Assembly (NCBI GenBank): GCA_012064385.1
Contig: QRDG01001524.1
Span: 677,766 to 741,765, forward strand
Direction: 5' to 3'
Origin: Puccinellia tenuiflora
Taxonomy: Eukaryota; Streptophyta; Magnoliopsida; Poales; Poaceae
DNA: 64,000 nucleotides
Both the position numbers and the translations under genes were made by a program. How positions within the stretch are numbered: position 1 is the stretch's first letter; the number at the start of each line of letters is the position of its first letter. The notes beneath the pieces were generated by a model. That model saw only the letters and a list, made by a program, of their open reading frames with translations. It did not search any database and had not been told where the DNA came from. Below, piece by piece: positions 7,819-18,665 of this stretch.

Positions 7819-10800
7819 ATGGCGGAGCCATCCAAGGTGATCCACATCCGGAACGTCGGGCACGAGATTGCCGAGGTGAGAAGAGGCGATTAAATCTTTG
7901 AACCTTTTTCTTCTTCTTCGACTCTCTGTTCTGTCCGGGGTGAATTTTGTTTTTCTTTCTAAATAAAGATTTCATTTTTACTGCCTATGCACTCAGCGTG
8001 TGCTTCTCCTTATCGTTTGTTCCTCGTAGGCCGATCTGCTTCAGCTGCTGCAGCCGTTCGGCACGGTGTCCAAAGCCGTTTTGCTGCGTGCCAAGAATCA
8101 GGTGGGTTCTTTTCTTTTCCTCCTTGTTGGCCGCTCTGTTTTCAGAGCATTCAAGCATGCGTGGTATTGATAATTGCTGTGCTGCGGTGTAGGCTCTTCT
8201 CCAGATGCAAGACATTCACTCTTCCGTCAGCGCCCTGCAATACTACAGTACCGTCCAACCTAGCGTAAGGTGATGCGGTTCTTGGCTGTGACGGTTTTTG
8301 GATGCTAGGAGCTCAGTGATTACCTATGGCTTAGTTTTTGCAATGTCAGCTGCCGGTACATAGTGTCATAGTTATGAGTTATGACTCGTTCCGGATAATA
8401 CTAAATACTTAGTGATATGGTTTGCGCTTTGTGCTGTGCTTTTGTTTAGCCTCGGAAAATAATAACTTAGTGCACTTATGTGTTACATGTTGTTTACCTA
8501 AACCACGAACGTATTTCTTGTTGACTTCCATATCCCACTTGGTTTGTGCTTATTCCTTTTCGCACACATGTGCACCCTTTTATCTCATTTTAGAGGAAGG
8601 AATATTTACATGCAATTTTCATCCCACCAAGAACTTACCACAGACCAGAGCTCTCATGGACGGAATTCTGATCAGGTATACTTGTCTACTCTGAAAGATT
8701 ATTTTTGAAGCTGACAACTCACATTTAGCTGTGACAGTAAATGCCATACTTTTGAAATTATTTAACACTACTACTTTTTACTTGTTTGTGGCTGTAAAAC
8801 ATTGCATAAAGCTTGGCTCGATTACACATTGACGAGCTATCTAGTTCCCTCAGTTGCATGGCGTGCCTACAAGTTGTAGATATGATAGTGGTATTTATGC
8901 TAAAGTGGAACCTATAAGTTGGAAATATGGTAGTGGGATTATTATTGCTAAAACAGAAACTTGAAGTACTGTCTCACCATGAAATGTTGAAATACTCTGT
9001 ACATCAAAATTGGGAGGACGATTAGCTATATTTAGTATCTTCCCATATTTCTTTCAGGTAGCTGAGTTAAATTGCATATTATATCTACTGCCTCTTAATT
9101 TTCCAACAAGATATACCTATTCCTTTCTATTTATTCTTTTCTTTCTCCCGCTCTTCTGTCTCGGTGTACGTTCGCTGCTTCGCCCTCAGGACTCAGAACC
9201 CAACCGAATCCTTTTAGCTACTATTCACCACATGCTCTATCCTATAACGGTGGAGGTTCTACATCAAGTTTTCAAAGCATATGGATATGTGGAGAAGATT
9301 GTCACATTTCAGAAGTCAGCTGGTCAGACTCCACCCCTCTTTCCCTCTCATGCACCTACACACATACGCTTCATATGAATGCTCTGATTCACTTTCCAGG
9401 TTGCACCTGACTGATAATGTTGATTTACCAGCAAGTGTCCGTAATATGCGTAAAATACCTTTGATACAAAATAGCAAGTGTATGCCAAGTTGCCAACTGT
9501 TGTATGAACCATATATGTGGTACATATCAATTGGTTACATTGGATGTAACATTCTTTAGCTATGTGTTTGGCTGTCTAAAACTATATGTACTAATAATTG
9601 TAGAAACAAAAAACTGACTTATAGTGGCATAAGTCACTACATATATACACCTATACAGAGAAGGTGGATGCAAACTCGCCTTTTTGTCTCTGGATATAGC
9701 GTAATGCTTCTGTTGCAGTATTTCTGCACTCAGTCACTCATTCGACTGGGAGTAAGCAAATTGGTTCTCTTTCATATCTGAAAAGGATGATTCAATGCAT
9801 TTTGTTTGTTTGGTGCAGGTTTCCAAGCCCTCATCCAGTATCAATCACGTCAAGAAGCTGTGGAAGCATTTGGTGCTTTGCATGTAATTGTTCCATGTCT
9901 CCATTAATGTCCTAGAATCTTCATATAATTCTGACACATCTTAATCTAACAAACCTAAATTTTCCAGGGAAGGAACATCTATGATGGTTGCTGCCAGCTG
10001 GACATCCAATATTCCAAGTATGAGCTGTGTTGATCTTCCTTGAATTTTTATTTTTCTCAATTGTTATATCTAATTTTCTTTCTTTTTGTGAATATATCCA
10101 GTCTCAGCGAACTGCAAGTCCATTTCAACAATGATCGGTCGAGGTAAGTTCAATTTCTCAGTTCTAATCCCTTCAAGATATTGTTGGGCAATGCAGACGC
10201 ATCTCAGTTTTCTATAAGGAATGGCATCATCTTATATAGTTACCATGTAGCATCAGTTAACAACTTAACATGAAAGTCATTGCTGTGAATTCCTTTTTTT
10301 TATCCAGGGATTTCACAAATCCATCATTGCCTACAGAACAACGTCCAAGGCCCTCTCAGGTTGAGAAATCCACTTTCTTTTGTCATGCCGCTTCTGTATG
10401 CATCAATTTATGGTCCAAAGCTAAATAATTTTTAGTTGTAGCAGCAAGGTTTTCCAGATCCTGGCGGACTTTATGCCTTCCAACAACCTGGAGGTACTTT
10501 ACTCCATAAATCTTTTGTGTTTTAACTTAATAATTTGTTGCTGATCATTGAAAAGCATCTCATTCAGTGTCCTTTTTGGTGTACAGCTCCGTATGCACAG
10601 GTTGGTGGACCGTCTTTGAGTGGTGTTCTCCACTGTTGTTTTTCTTTACTCAGTTTGCAGAAAATAATCAACTGGATAGACATGTTTACACTTTGTGTGC
10701 ATCTTGCCTAAATATCCCTCCGAGTTCTCATACATAAGTATTTGATTGGTGCATAGCAGATGGGAAGAGCCACGATGATTGCAGCTGCATTTGGTGGATC

Positions 10801-12264
10801 TTTACCGCCTGGGTTGACTGGCACCAACGAACGGTGCACACTGATAGTCAGTAATTTAAACGCTGAGGTAAGCTTTTACCTGTTTTGAATTGGTTCTTGA
10901 AGGCCCCTTTCCTGATCTTAATATTTTCATCAATATTATGGTGCAAAGTAGTTGGTGCTTCGTGCTTAAATTTCTAATCATAAATCCTCTCTGAGGGTTA
11001 ATGACCATCTTTCTTTCCTGAAATTTTGCTAGAGTTGCTTTGGTAATTGACATTTCAAAATGCCAAAGAGGTCCTTGATGTTTGAACTTTGGGCCAAAGG
11101 ACCCAATCCATTTTGTTGTGCTGCCAACTAGATTTGCTTGATTGGATCTTAAAATGAACAGCTATTTGGTATTTTTACACAGTTAATAAGGGTGAAAACT
11201 GAAGTCTCTTTTTACCTGTTATTATCATGCTAAACTACAGGCATAGGTTGCATGTTTCCAGGAGTTTCGATGGGTGGCGATAGACCAAGTAAAACATCAC
11301 CTCCTTTTGAGAATGAACTTTTCACATGTCTTGTTTCCGTGGTTGTTGGTAGGATTGGAGTCAGCAGTGGAGGTTAAAAACATCACCTCCTTTCTTTGAT
11401 TGTCAAGAACTGAACTGACCTTTAAGCGAAATTCCATAACAAATGTGGTAATTAATCTTCTCTCCAAATGAGTAATTTATGGTGGTGGACACCAACTTAT
11501 AGGGTGTTTAAACTTTTTCTCAAGATTTTATGTAGAGTCGTCTGTCATCTGTTAACTTTCCTGTGCAGCAAACCAACGAAGATAAGCTCTTCAATCTCTT
11601 CTCTTTGTATGGAAACATAGTTCGAATCAAGGTATTGCACAACAAACCGGATCACGCCCTTGTAGAAATGGCTGATGGGTTTCAGGCTGAGCTAGCTGTG
11701 CATTATCTAAAGGTGCGTGTGTTTTCTCTAGTACTATCAACCTATCTAGTTTCTCTGTTCCATTTTGTATGTAATGTTTGTTTGTTATTCACATGTATAA
11801 TTCCTACTATTTCCATTTGGGATGCCACCTAACTAACATTGGAATGCCACTTCGTACATTTTCTTTGCCCGCAGGGAGCAACGCTATTTGGGAACAAGCT
11901 GGAGGTTAACTACTCAAAGTACCCCACCATAACACCTGCCCCTGATGCGCACGACTACGCCAGTTCAAGCCTTAACAGGTTCAATAGCAATGTGGTCAAG
12001 AACTACCGACATTGCTGTGCTCCGACCAAGATGATCCACATTTCTGCCCTCCCACAAGACATCTCCGAGGACGCGATCCTTGCTCACGTGTCTGAACATG
12101 GTTCTGTTGTCGGCACGAAGCTATTTGAGGTGAACGGCAAGAGGCAGGCCCTCGTCTTGTTTGAGACCGAACAGGAAGCGACTGAGGCCCTTGTGTCGAA
12201 GCATGCCAGCTCACTGGAGGGGAGCACCATCCGGATCTCATTTTCCCAGATGCAGAGTATATAG
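7819..12264 (+). CDS. PTB3: Polypyrimidine tract-binding protein homolog 3-like, 4 RRMs, 14 coding exons
   Basis: Exons by splice sites: 7819-7875, 8030-8101, 8193-8269, 8594-8675, 9190-9322, 9819-9883, 9968-10017, 10102-10143, 10308-10359, 10445-10493, 10587-10600, 10760-10867, 11569-11712, 11875-12264. All introns are GT-AG and all phases join into one 444-residue frame ending TAG. RRM1 spans about 7-85 (VIHIRNV; NIYMQFS). RRM2 spans about 103-185 (ILLATIHHM; FQALIQY). RRM3 spans about 260-345 (CTLIVSNLN; HALVEMAD). RRM4 is C-terminal (MIHISALP; ALVLFE). Length and RRM number match plant PTB3 (Arabidopsis At1g43190, about 432 aa). Family role: nuclear binding of pyrimidine-rich RNA to regulate alternative splicing. 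Exon 10 and exon 12 have a nearby alternative CAG acceptor. Skipping the 82-nt exon 4 or the 14-nt exon 11 would shift the frame. No defect seen. Recognition is from family memory, with a very good structural fit. Confidence 0.9.
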
Positions 12265-13029
12265 ATACCCTCTTCCAGGGTTAGTTTGGCGGCTAATCAG
12301 TTCTTGTTTCGCGGTTCTTCTTTTAGGAAGCTGTGAACCTTGAGATGTGAATTCTGTTTTGTTCTCCCAGAGTCTGTTGCTTTGTCTTCGTTGTACCTTC
12401 TGGTTTGAGGTGACAAAAGGATTTTACTGCGTGATGTGCTGGTTTGAATTATGAGTGAGAAGAGATCTGAAAAAAAGGAAAAGAGATTTTATTGAAAGAG
12501 TGCGACACTGTCATGAACTGTGAGGTACAAAACATGTCAGTTTGTTCAAACTACTGGTGTGTTTGTGTTTCTGGTTGTTTCTAACAGTGTAGCAACTGGG
12601 GATTCAAAAACACTTTTTGATAGGAGGATTTTTTTGTTGTTGAGGAAAAGGGAATCCCGTCCCCGGTTTCATTGCAGAGGCTGGTAGGAGGATTATGATA
12701 TGCATTTTTTTAGCGTAGTATTTTTTTTTTGTATGGATAGGAAATAATTTGTACTTTTCTTCTTGGCTGGTAAGTACTCCGTATTTAATAGCCAGGTGAG
12801 TACGGTGTCACGAACTCACAATTCCCATTTGCAAAATTGTCTGGGTGTGTATGCGTGGAGGTCCGTGACGTCGGTCGTCCGTTTGTACTGCGCCGGAAGC
12901 ACCGGTCAATTTGCACGTGGTGGGCCAACACACTGTTTGTAGACCTGACAGCACTAAGAAACATCACCAATATCAGAGTAGTTGGTCAGTCCAGATGATA
13001 TAGCGGGCAAATGCTGAAAAACTGCTATG
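12265..13029 (+). other. PTB 3'UTR and downstream spacer
   Basis: The first 150-200 bases after the stop are T-rich and fit a plant 3'UTR, but no clear AATAAA signal is visible. The rest is AT-rich and has no supported gene. Confidence 0.45.
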
Positions 13030-13390
13030 TGTGTTTTAACTCATAGGTCTAGATGCACAAATACATTTTAAAATGTTAAAAAGTCAGAACAAAAATTTCG
13101 GATGTGCATCTAAACATTCTATGATCATACACAAAGTTCTGTGAGAAAAAATATATTTTCTCTGGCTTCTATAAAAAACACAAAAAGAAGTCCCATGAAA
13201 AATCATTTTGGAGCATCTGAAATTCCTTTCTATACATGCCACAAAAAGTGTCCTTTTCTCGCTAAACTTTGTCTACGGACACAGAAAGTTCAGATGTATA
13301 CCAGAAATTTTTGTTTGTATTTTTTTTACATTTTGAAATACGGGTTTTAAGTAGTGGATGTATCTACACCCAGGAGCCAAATCAGATTTT
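13030..13390 (+). mobile_element. Foldback MITE, family also seen at 18290
   Basis: Arms AGATGCACAAATACATTTTAAAATG and the inverse of CATTTTGAAATACGGG...GTGGATGTATCTACACCC pair with mismatches. Inner arm segments (AAAATTTCGGATGTGCATC against the inverse of GATGTATACCAGAAATTTT) continue the hairpin over about 150 bp per side. The internal ORF is spurious. The arrangement resembles the element at 18290-18665, which suggests one MITE family. Ends are approximate. Confidence 0.6.
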
Positions 13391-13614
13391 CCCTTAGTTG
13401 CTCTATGGGCTCGCGTGCCCAGCCGACTGAGTTGGGCTAGCTTGAACCAAACTCCTTTATGCCTACATCTTATGGATCATGAGCGGTGGATCCATATGAC
13501 CAATACAACATAGCTGATGATGTTGGGAAACATGAGAATAAATTACAAAAAAACCACCGCAATTGGAAACATATTCACAAAGACCAACCAAAATGCATCA
13601 AAAGTGGTGTCGGG

Positions 13615-13850
13615 AGCAACTAGAGCTCAATCGAGTGAGAATTAAGTTAATTCTCACTCAGATGATGTCATCCAGTTGCATATGCAACTCATGTACAATT
13701 CATGTGCAACTGAGAAATCTCAGTTGCAACTATGTGCAACCCATGTGCATCTGGAAAAAAATAGATACATAAATAAGATACCGCACGATACAAATCTAAC
13801 GGGATTAGAGTTGAGTGAGCTCTAACTTAATACTCACTCGAGTGAGAAAT
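13615..13850 (+). mobile_element. MITE-like inverted repeat with GAGTGAG arms
   Basis: The left arm CTCAATCGAGTGAGAATTAA is matched by the inverse of the right arm (TTAATACTCACTCGAGTGAG). The centre has short repeats of CAGTTGCA, ATGTGCAAC and CATGTGCA. There is no coding content. The TSD was not resolved and the ends are approximate. Confidence 0.55.
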
Positions 13851-14714
13851 AGCAAAACCATTATTGTAATTATCTCGAAGCATGATGGATCACGGAGACA
13901 AATTTTATAGTATGTTACCGACACCGATATAGAGAAGACGCCACCAAAGACACAAAAAAACGAATATAGAAGATCTTTCGGTCTCTCTCACGGTCTCGCC
14001 TCTCGACGTTACATCAAGAACCGATAGGGGCATAACAAACTTGGCGACGCCAAAACACTCCATGATCTCGTCAAAGATAAATTAAAGAAATTCATGTAAA
14101 CTTAAGTTATCTTTTAGAAAAACAAGTAGATGGTCGATTTTTCTGTTGAGAAAGAGTGAGAACAAGGGTTTCCTTTATGAAGGCTTCCAAAGTAAACTTA
14201 CACGGGCCGTCCTCTCCTAGAAACAGATTCGGAACCAAGCCTGCCTGATGATCCAGAGGGCAAATTTCCGTTGAATATTTTCCCAACTTTGCTTCAAATG
14301 GCTCGATCATCTCAAATGTTATTTGTTTGTTGAAATACTATGTAGAACCTTTCATGACCCGATGATTGTCTAGTATCCACTTGAAGTTCTTGGCTAGAAG
14401 AATCTGAATGCTACCAACTCGTAAAGAGACCAACATTACATATTTCTAGTGGTACACATACATACATACTCTTTCTTACACTTGGACATGAGAAAATACA
14501 CATCGCCAACTAAAACAGGAGCGATCCATTGATTTTCTAACGGGTCTGTATGTAACATCCTCATCGATCATGCACATCTGACCAATGCCTTTAATTTCTT
14601 AGCTAGTACTACTACAGCTTATAAGTACGTAGTAGTAATGGAGTATAGAAATATATATAGTCAAATCCAAGCCAGTTCATATCCATGATAGATGGATATA
14701 CGCAAACAGGCTAG
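13851..14714 (+). other. Intergenic, no gene recognised
   Basis: This interval holds one 67-codon minus-strand ORF (14107-14310) whose sequence I do not recognise, and the likely 3'UTR of the HIPP gene immediately upstream of 14715. Nothing else can be supported. Confidence 0.4.
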
Positions 14715-15981
14715 CTAGGAGATGACACATGCATTTGGGTTCTCGTCGCTGAACATCTGCGGCGGCCGCTCCATCATGTAGCTGTTGCCGTAGTACATCG
14801 GCGCTGGAGGAGGTGGCGGCGGAGGAGGCATCCATTGGTGGTGCATCATGGCGTGGGGATGGTGATGGTGGTGGTGCGGCGGCGGCGGCGGAGGCGGCAT
14901 GGCATGCATGGCCATCCTCCTGGCCATCATGGCCTCCTCTGCATCGTTAGGCGGCAGCTTGTAGCTGTAGTGTGCGCCGCCGTAGGGCCAGTAGACCATC
15001 CGCTTCATCATCTCCTCCGGCGGGAAGCCGTCGACCGCCACTGCCACGGCCTCCTCACCTTCTTGCTTTCCCGGCTTCTCGTCGCCGGAGGCGGCAGATT
15101 CCTTGTTCTCCTCCCCGGCCGCCTGCTCTGCTTCCGCTGCTGGCTTCTTCTCGTCATCTTCTTTCTTGCCGCCGTCACCTTCGTCCGCCGGCTTCTGCTC
15201 GGCCTCGGCTGGCGGCGCGGCTTCCTCCTTGGGTGGCTCCGGAGGCGGTGGAGGTGGCACGAGGGTGGCGAGCTTTCCGGTGCGGCGGTGGATGTACTCG
15301 ACGATCTTCTCACCATCCACGGTGCCGGTGACCGTAAGCTTGCCGGCGGCGAGGTCGGTCTCAGCAGTCTGCACCCCCTTCATCTTCAACATCTTCTTCT
15401 GCAGCTGCAGCGCGCAGGCGTCGCAGTGCATGTTCACCAGTAGCTCAACCGTGCGAACCGGGTCCTCGGCGGGTGGTGGTGGTGGTGGCGGAGGAGCGTC
15501 CACCGCCTCTTCAGCAGGTGCCGGAGGAGGAGGGTAACGGCGAGATGAGAGTGACGTCGCGCTTGGTCTTGCTGCGGAGGCGCTGACACAGCGCGTCCGG
15601 GTCGACGGCGTCGCCCTTGACGGTGATCTGGTTGGCGGCCATATCGACGTGGACGACCTCGACGCCCTTGCACCGGAGGAGGGAGCGCCTCATACGCTTC
15701 GCGCATCCGGTGCAGTGCACCTCCACGCCGAGGATCACCGGGGGTGGAGGGGACGGAGGAGCGTCGGCTGGTGGCTCCTCCTCTTTCTTTTTCTCTTCCT
15801 CAGCTGGCGCAGGCGATTCTTCCTTCTTCGGCTCTGTTTCTTCCACCTTAGGCTCCTCCTCCTGAATTAATGAGTAGACGGTATGTTAATTAACTAGTTC
15901 ATATGTGGAGAGCAAGTAACTCATGAAAGAATGCAAATAAACCGAGAGATTATTTACCTTCTTAGCTACTTCCTCGCCCAT
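14715..15981 (-). CDS. Heavy metal-associated isoprenylated plant protein (HIPP), frameshifted
   Basis: Exon 1 is 15958-15981 (MGEEVAKK). A GT-AG intron spans 15862-15957. Exon 2 runs from 15861 to the TAG at 14715. An acidic Lys/Glu/Pro-rich N-terminus is followed by HMA domain 1 with the CxxC motif HCTGC. A second HMA domain has HCDAC. Then come a Pro/Glu/Lys-rich linker, a His6 run and a Pro-rich segment. The C-terminal CVIS is a CaaX box for farnesylation. HIPPs bind metal ions through the two cysteines and are anchored to membranes or nuclear sites by the lipid. The reading frame breaks at about 15535-15537 (GGGTAACGG on the plus strand): one surplus base gives a TGA at 15511-15513 after HMA1. 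Downstream sequence is open and well preserved to CVIS. So this is either a recent pseudogene or allele, or a sequence error. Family call is very sure. Confidence 0.82.
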
Positions 15982-18289
15982 GGTGATAAGATCAATCCGT
16001 CAAACCGAATTACAAGTTAGCCGATCGACGATATGATCATGCGATGAACGATGAACGTTAAGGATGGATGGAGCTTAGGCAGAAGAAGAAGAAGTGGAGA
16101 GCTAGGTAGTTGGACATGCAAATAAGTTGAGGGAGGGAAAGATGGAGGGAGAGGTCCAACTTATAAGCTTTGTACTTGCGGTTAACCAGTGCATCCAAAT
16201 TCAAAGGTAGCTAGCTAGCTAGATTCCAAGGGGATGACGGTGAAGCATGGACGATGGCAATTATTAATATTCCGGCTCTGCATGGAGATGGAGTAGCAAA
16301 GAAACAATGGACAATAGTATGCAGAGCACAATGCATCTAAAATAAAAATATAGTACGCGTTGAGGATTGGATTATTCCCATGCATGCACATGCAAGCAAC
16401 TCATCATCGATCTCTGCCTTGATCGAATATGTTATGTATATACCGGATGGATCGAGAGTACCTTTTGCATTGTCGTGCTCGAGACCTAGATGTATAGTGG
16501 TGTACTATCTAGATCTCAATCTCAATGCAAGCAACTAGCTAGTACAAGCTAGATACTTAGCTACACGTATGTACAATACCACGCTAGAGATGCAAAGTGG
16601 TGTAGTACGTAGATAGAGGCCGGTGTACGTGTATATCGAGATTGGAAAGTGACACGCTTTTATATACTCCGTATATATAGGCAGAGGCACAATCCTTCAA
16701 CTAATCTCTAGACTAGACTTACTTAAACCCTCCATCCGTTTCGACTTACTAATTTAGCACCATCGCGCCAAATTCATGTTGCCTACATATCTTTACTATT
16801 AAATGACAGTTGGTGACCGTAGTCGTTCATCTCACCTCCCGTTTAATGTTTACCACATAACTCACAACACCTATATTTAAGGGAAGCAAAATGGCATTTA
16901 GGAAGTATTCTTTAGGAAACTACTAATTAATCTAGCCAAATATGGTCTTCGTGTAATTGCTTTGTTAGGAAACAAACTTTGCTTCAAACGTTATTCATGA
17001 CCGCTTCCAATGGAAGAGAGGTTTAACTGTTTCCACCAACTATAAAACATTTCAACGGTTACATATTGGTTTCAGAGGGAAATGGGTATTTGCTTCCAAC
17101 GAAATGGATTTTGGTTCCAAATAAACGGCAATGCATTTAACACGAGAGAGTCAATAAAATCTAGGACAATTCCACATTCGTGATGCGAGTACCATTCATC
17201 ATGTTTTCCCACATTTGATGAGTCGCATGGCCTTGTTCATGATGTGCTCGATCTGTAGTTCCGACAAGATAGTAGGACAACATCGAGAACACTATCAACT
17301 AGCAATATGAACAATATTGAAGGATCGATGCCGCGATCCATGTGAGAAATAAAAGAAGCATGGAAACTAAAGAGAGGGGGTACAAATTTAGAGTTGTGAT
17401 ACGTAAAATCATCTATTTGGTTGGAGGCAATGTGAATGTAGGAAGGATTAACTTCCATCATATTTAATAAAGTGTGTTGGAGTGGAGAGAGTTGTTTTGC
17501 ACACAACATCATAGCCGTTCATCATAACTTATATTGCCATTCTTTCGGTAAAATCGCACATGGATTCCCCCTAACCTAAGTACCTAACAGGGAAAGAGGT
17601 TGTACATATGTTTCAGTCCAAATTCATCTTTTTGTTAGCAACGAACGAGTACTATGCTAGCTAGCTAAGTTGGCCTAGTAGAATTCCAGAAACAGTTAAT
17701 TGGTCGGTCGGTAGGCCAAGACCATTTTTAGTTACTACTAGTATGTTAATTCCTGGAGTTGGTCGGCTGCTGGTAGAAACAGTTAATTGGTCGGTGCATG
17801 TAAAAACAAACTAACTACCAGTACTACTCTACTTAACCGGCAGTAGCATGCATGAACCCAGCCGGCCGGCCAGTCAGGCCGGGCAATACATATTTCCAAT
17901 TTCTTGCTTAGCGTGGGGTCGTAATATTCAACGTTAGCTAGCTCCAAGTTTGGAGAAAGAAGCTACAAAAGCTAGTGATCGATGGTTCTCGAAAAGATTG
18001 ATCGATGCACATGGGGTGTGTTGGGTGTGACTTTCAGTTTGTCATACATGTCGATCTGCTTTTCGTTTCTTCCATCTTAAGTAGTAGTGTTAACGATCCA
18101 CTTCACCGTGACTCATCACCGACCCATGTATCTACTCAAAAGTTCACTAAAACTGATCGATGGTTGTCAAGTCACATGCATCCACATCAGATTGCAGTGT
18201 ACATGTATGTACGTAAGTCATACCAAACCAGCTGTTACTAATAGTACATTGCAGAAAGTGACAAGACAATTAAACAGGCTAGTTAGCGA
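15982..18289 (+). other. HIPP upstream region and gene-free spacer
   Basis: Minus-strand promoter elements for HIPP are expected here. A TATAAG-like motif lies at about 16158-16167 and a TATATA stretch at about 16665-16680, but neither can be chosen with confidence. CTAG/GCTAGC-rich low-complexity stretches occur at 16205-16220 and 17655-17670. A 91-codon minus-strand ORF (17237-17512) has no recognised domain. No gene is supported. Confidence 0.45.
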
Positions 18290-18665
18290 AGGCGGCATTT
18301 CGGGTCCGTTATGTAAAAAAAAAATTAAAAACTTTTTAAAATGTCAAAAAATTCTAAAAAAAAATTCGGATATACATCAAGAAATTTTATGTTAGCACAA
18401 AAAGTTTCGCGGTGAAAAGATATTTTTTGTGATCTGTACAAAAAAGACAAAAACATGTCCCGAACAAAGTCATTTTGTATTGCCCGAATTTGTCTTTTTT
18501 GCACAGTTCATAAAAAATATCTTTTCACCACGAAATTTGTTGTGCTAGCACAAAATGTCTTGAAGTATATGCAAAAAATTTATTTTGAATTTTTTGACAT
18601 TTGGAAATTTGTTTTTTGGGCAGTGGGTGCATCTGCACCCACTACCCGAAATGGATTTCCGGCTA
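18290..18665 (+). mobile_element. Foldback MITE (TTTCGGGT ends)
   Basis: The left arm starts near GGCATTTCGGGT. The right arm ends ACCCGAAATGGATTTCC. About 160 bp on each side pair (AAATGTCAAAAAATTC, GTTAGCACAAAAA, GGTGAAAAGATATTTTTT). The right arm contains AGTGGGTGCATCTGCACCCA, which the left arm lacks, consistent with a small deletion. There is no coding content. The general design matches the 13030-13390 element. Confidence 0.7.

Noticed and set aside
14107..14310. 67-codon minus-strand ORF as a small gene
   Set aside because: The sequence looks protein-like but I cannot place it in a family, and there is no start or promoter support.
14835..15443. 202-codon plus-strand ORF opposite HIPP
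   Set aside because: It is the antisense shadow of the HIPP gene (Leu/Arg/His-rich because of the Pro/Glu/His codons on the other strand).
17237..17512. 91-codon minus-strand ORF
   Set aside because: No recognisable domain, no splice or promoter support, and located in AT-rich spacer.
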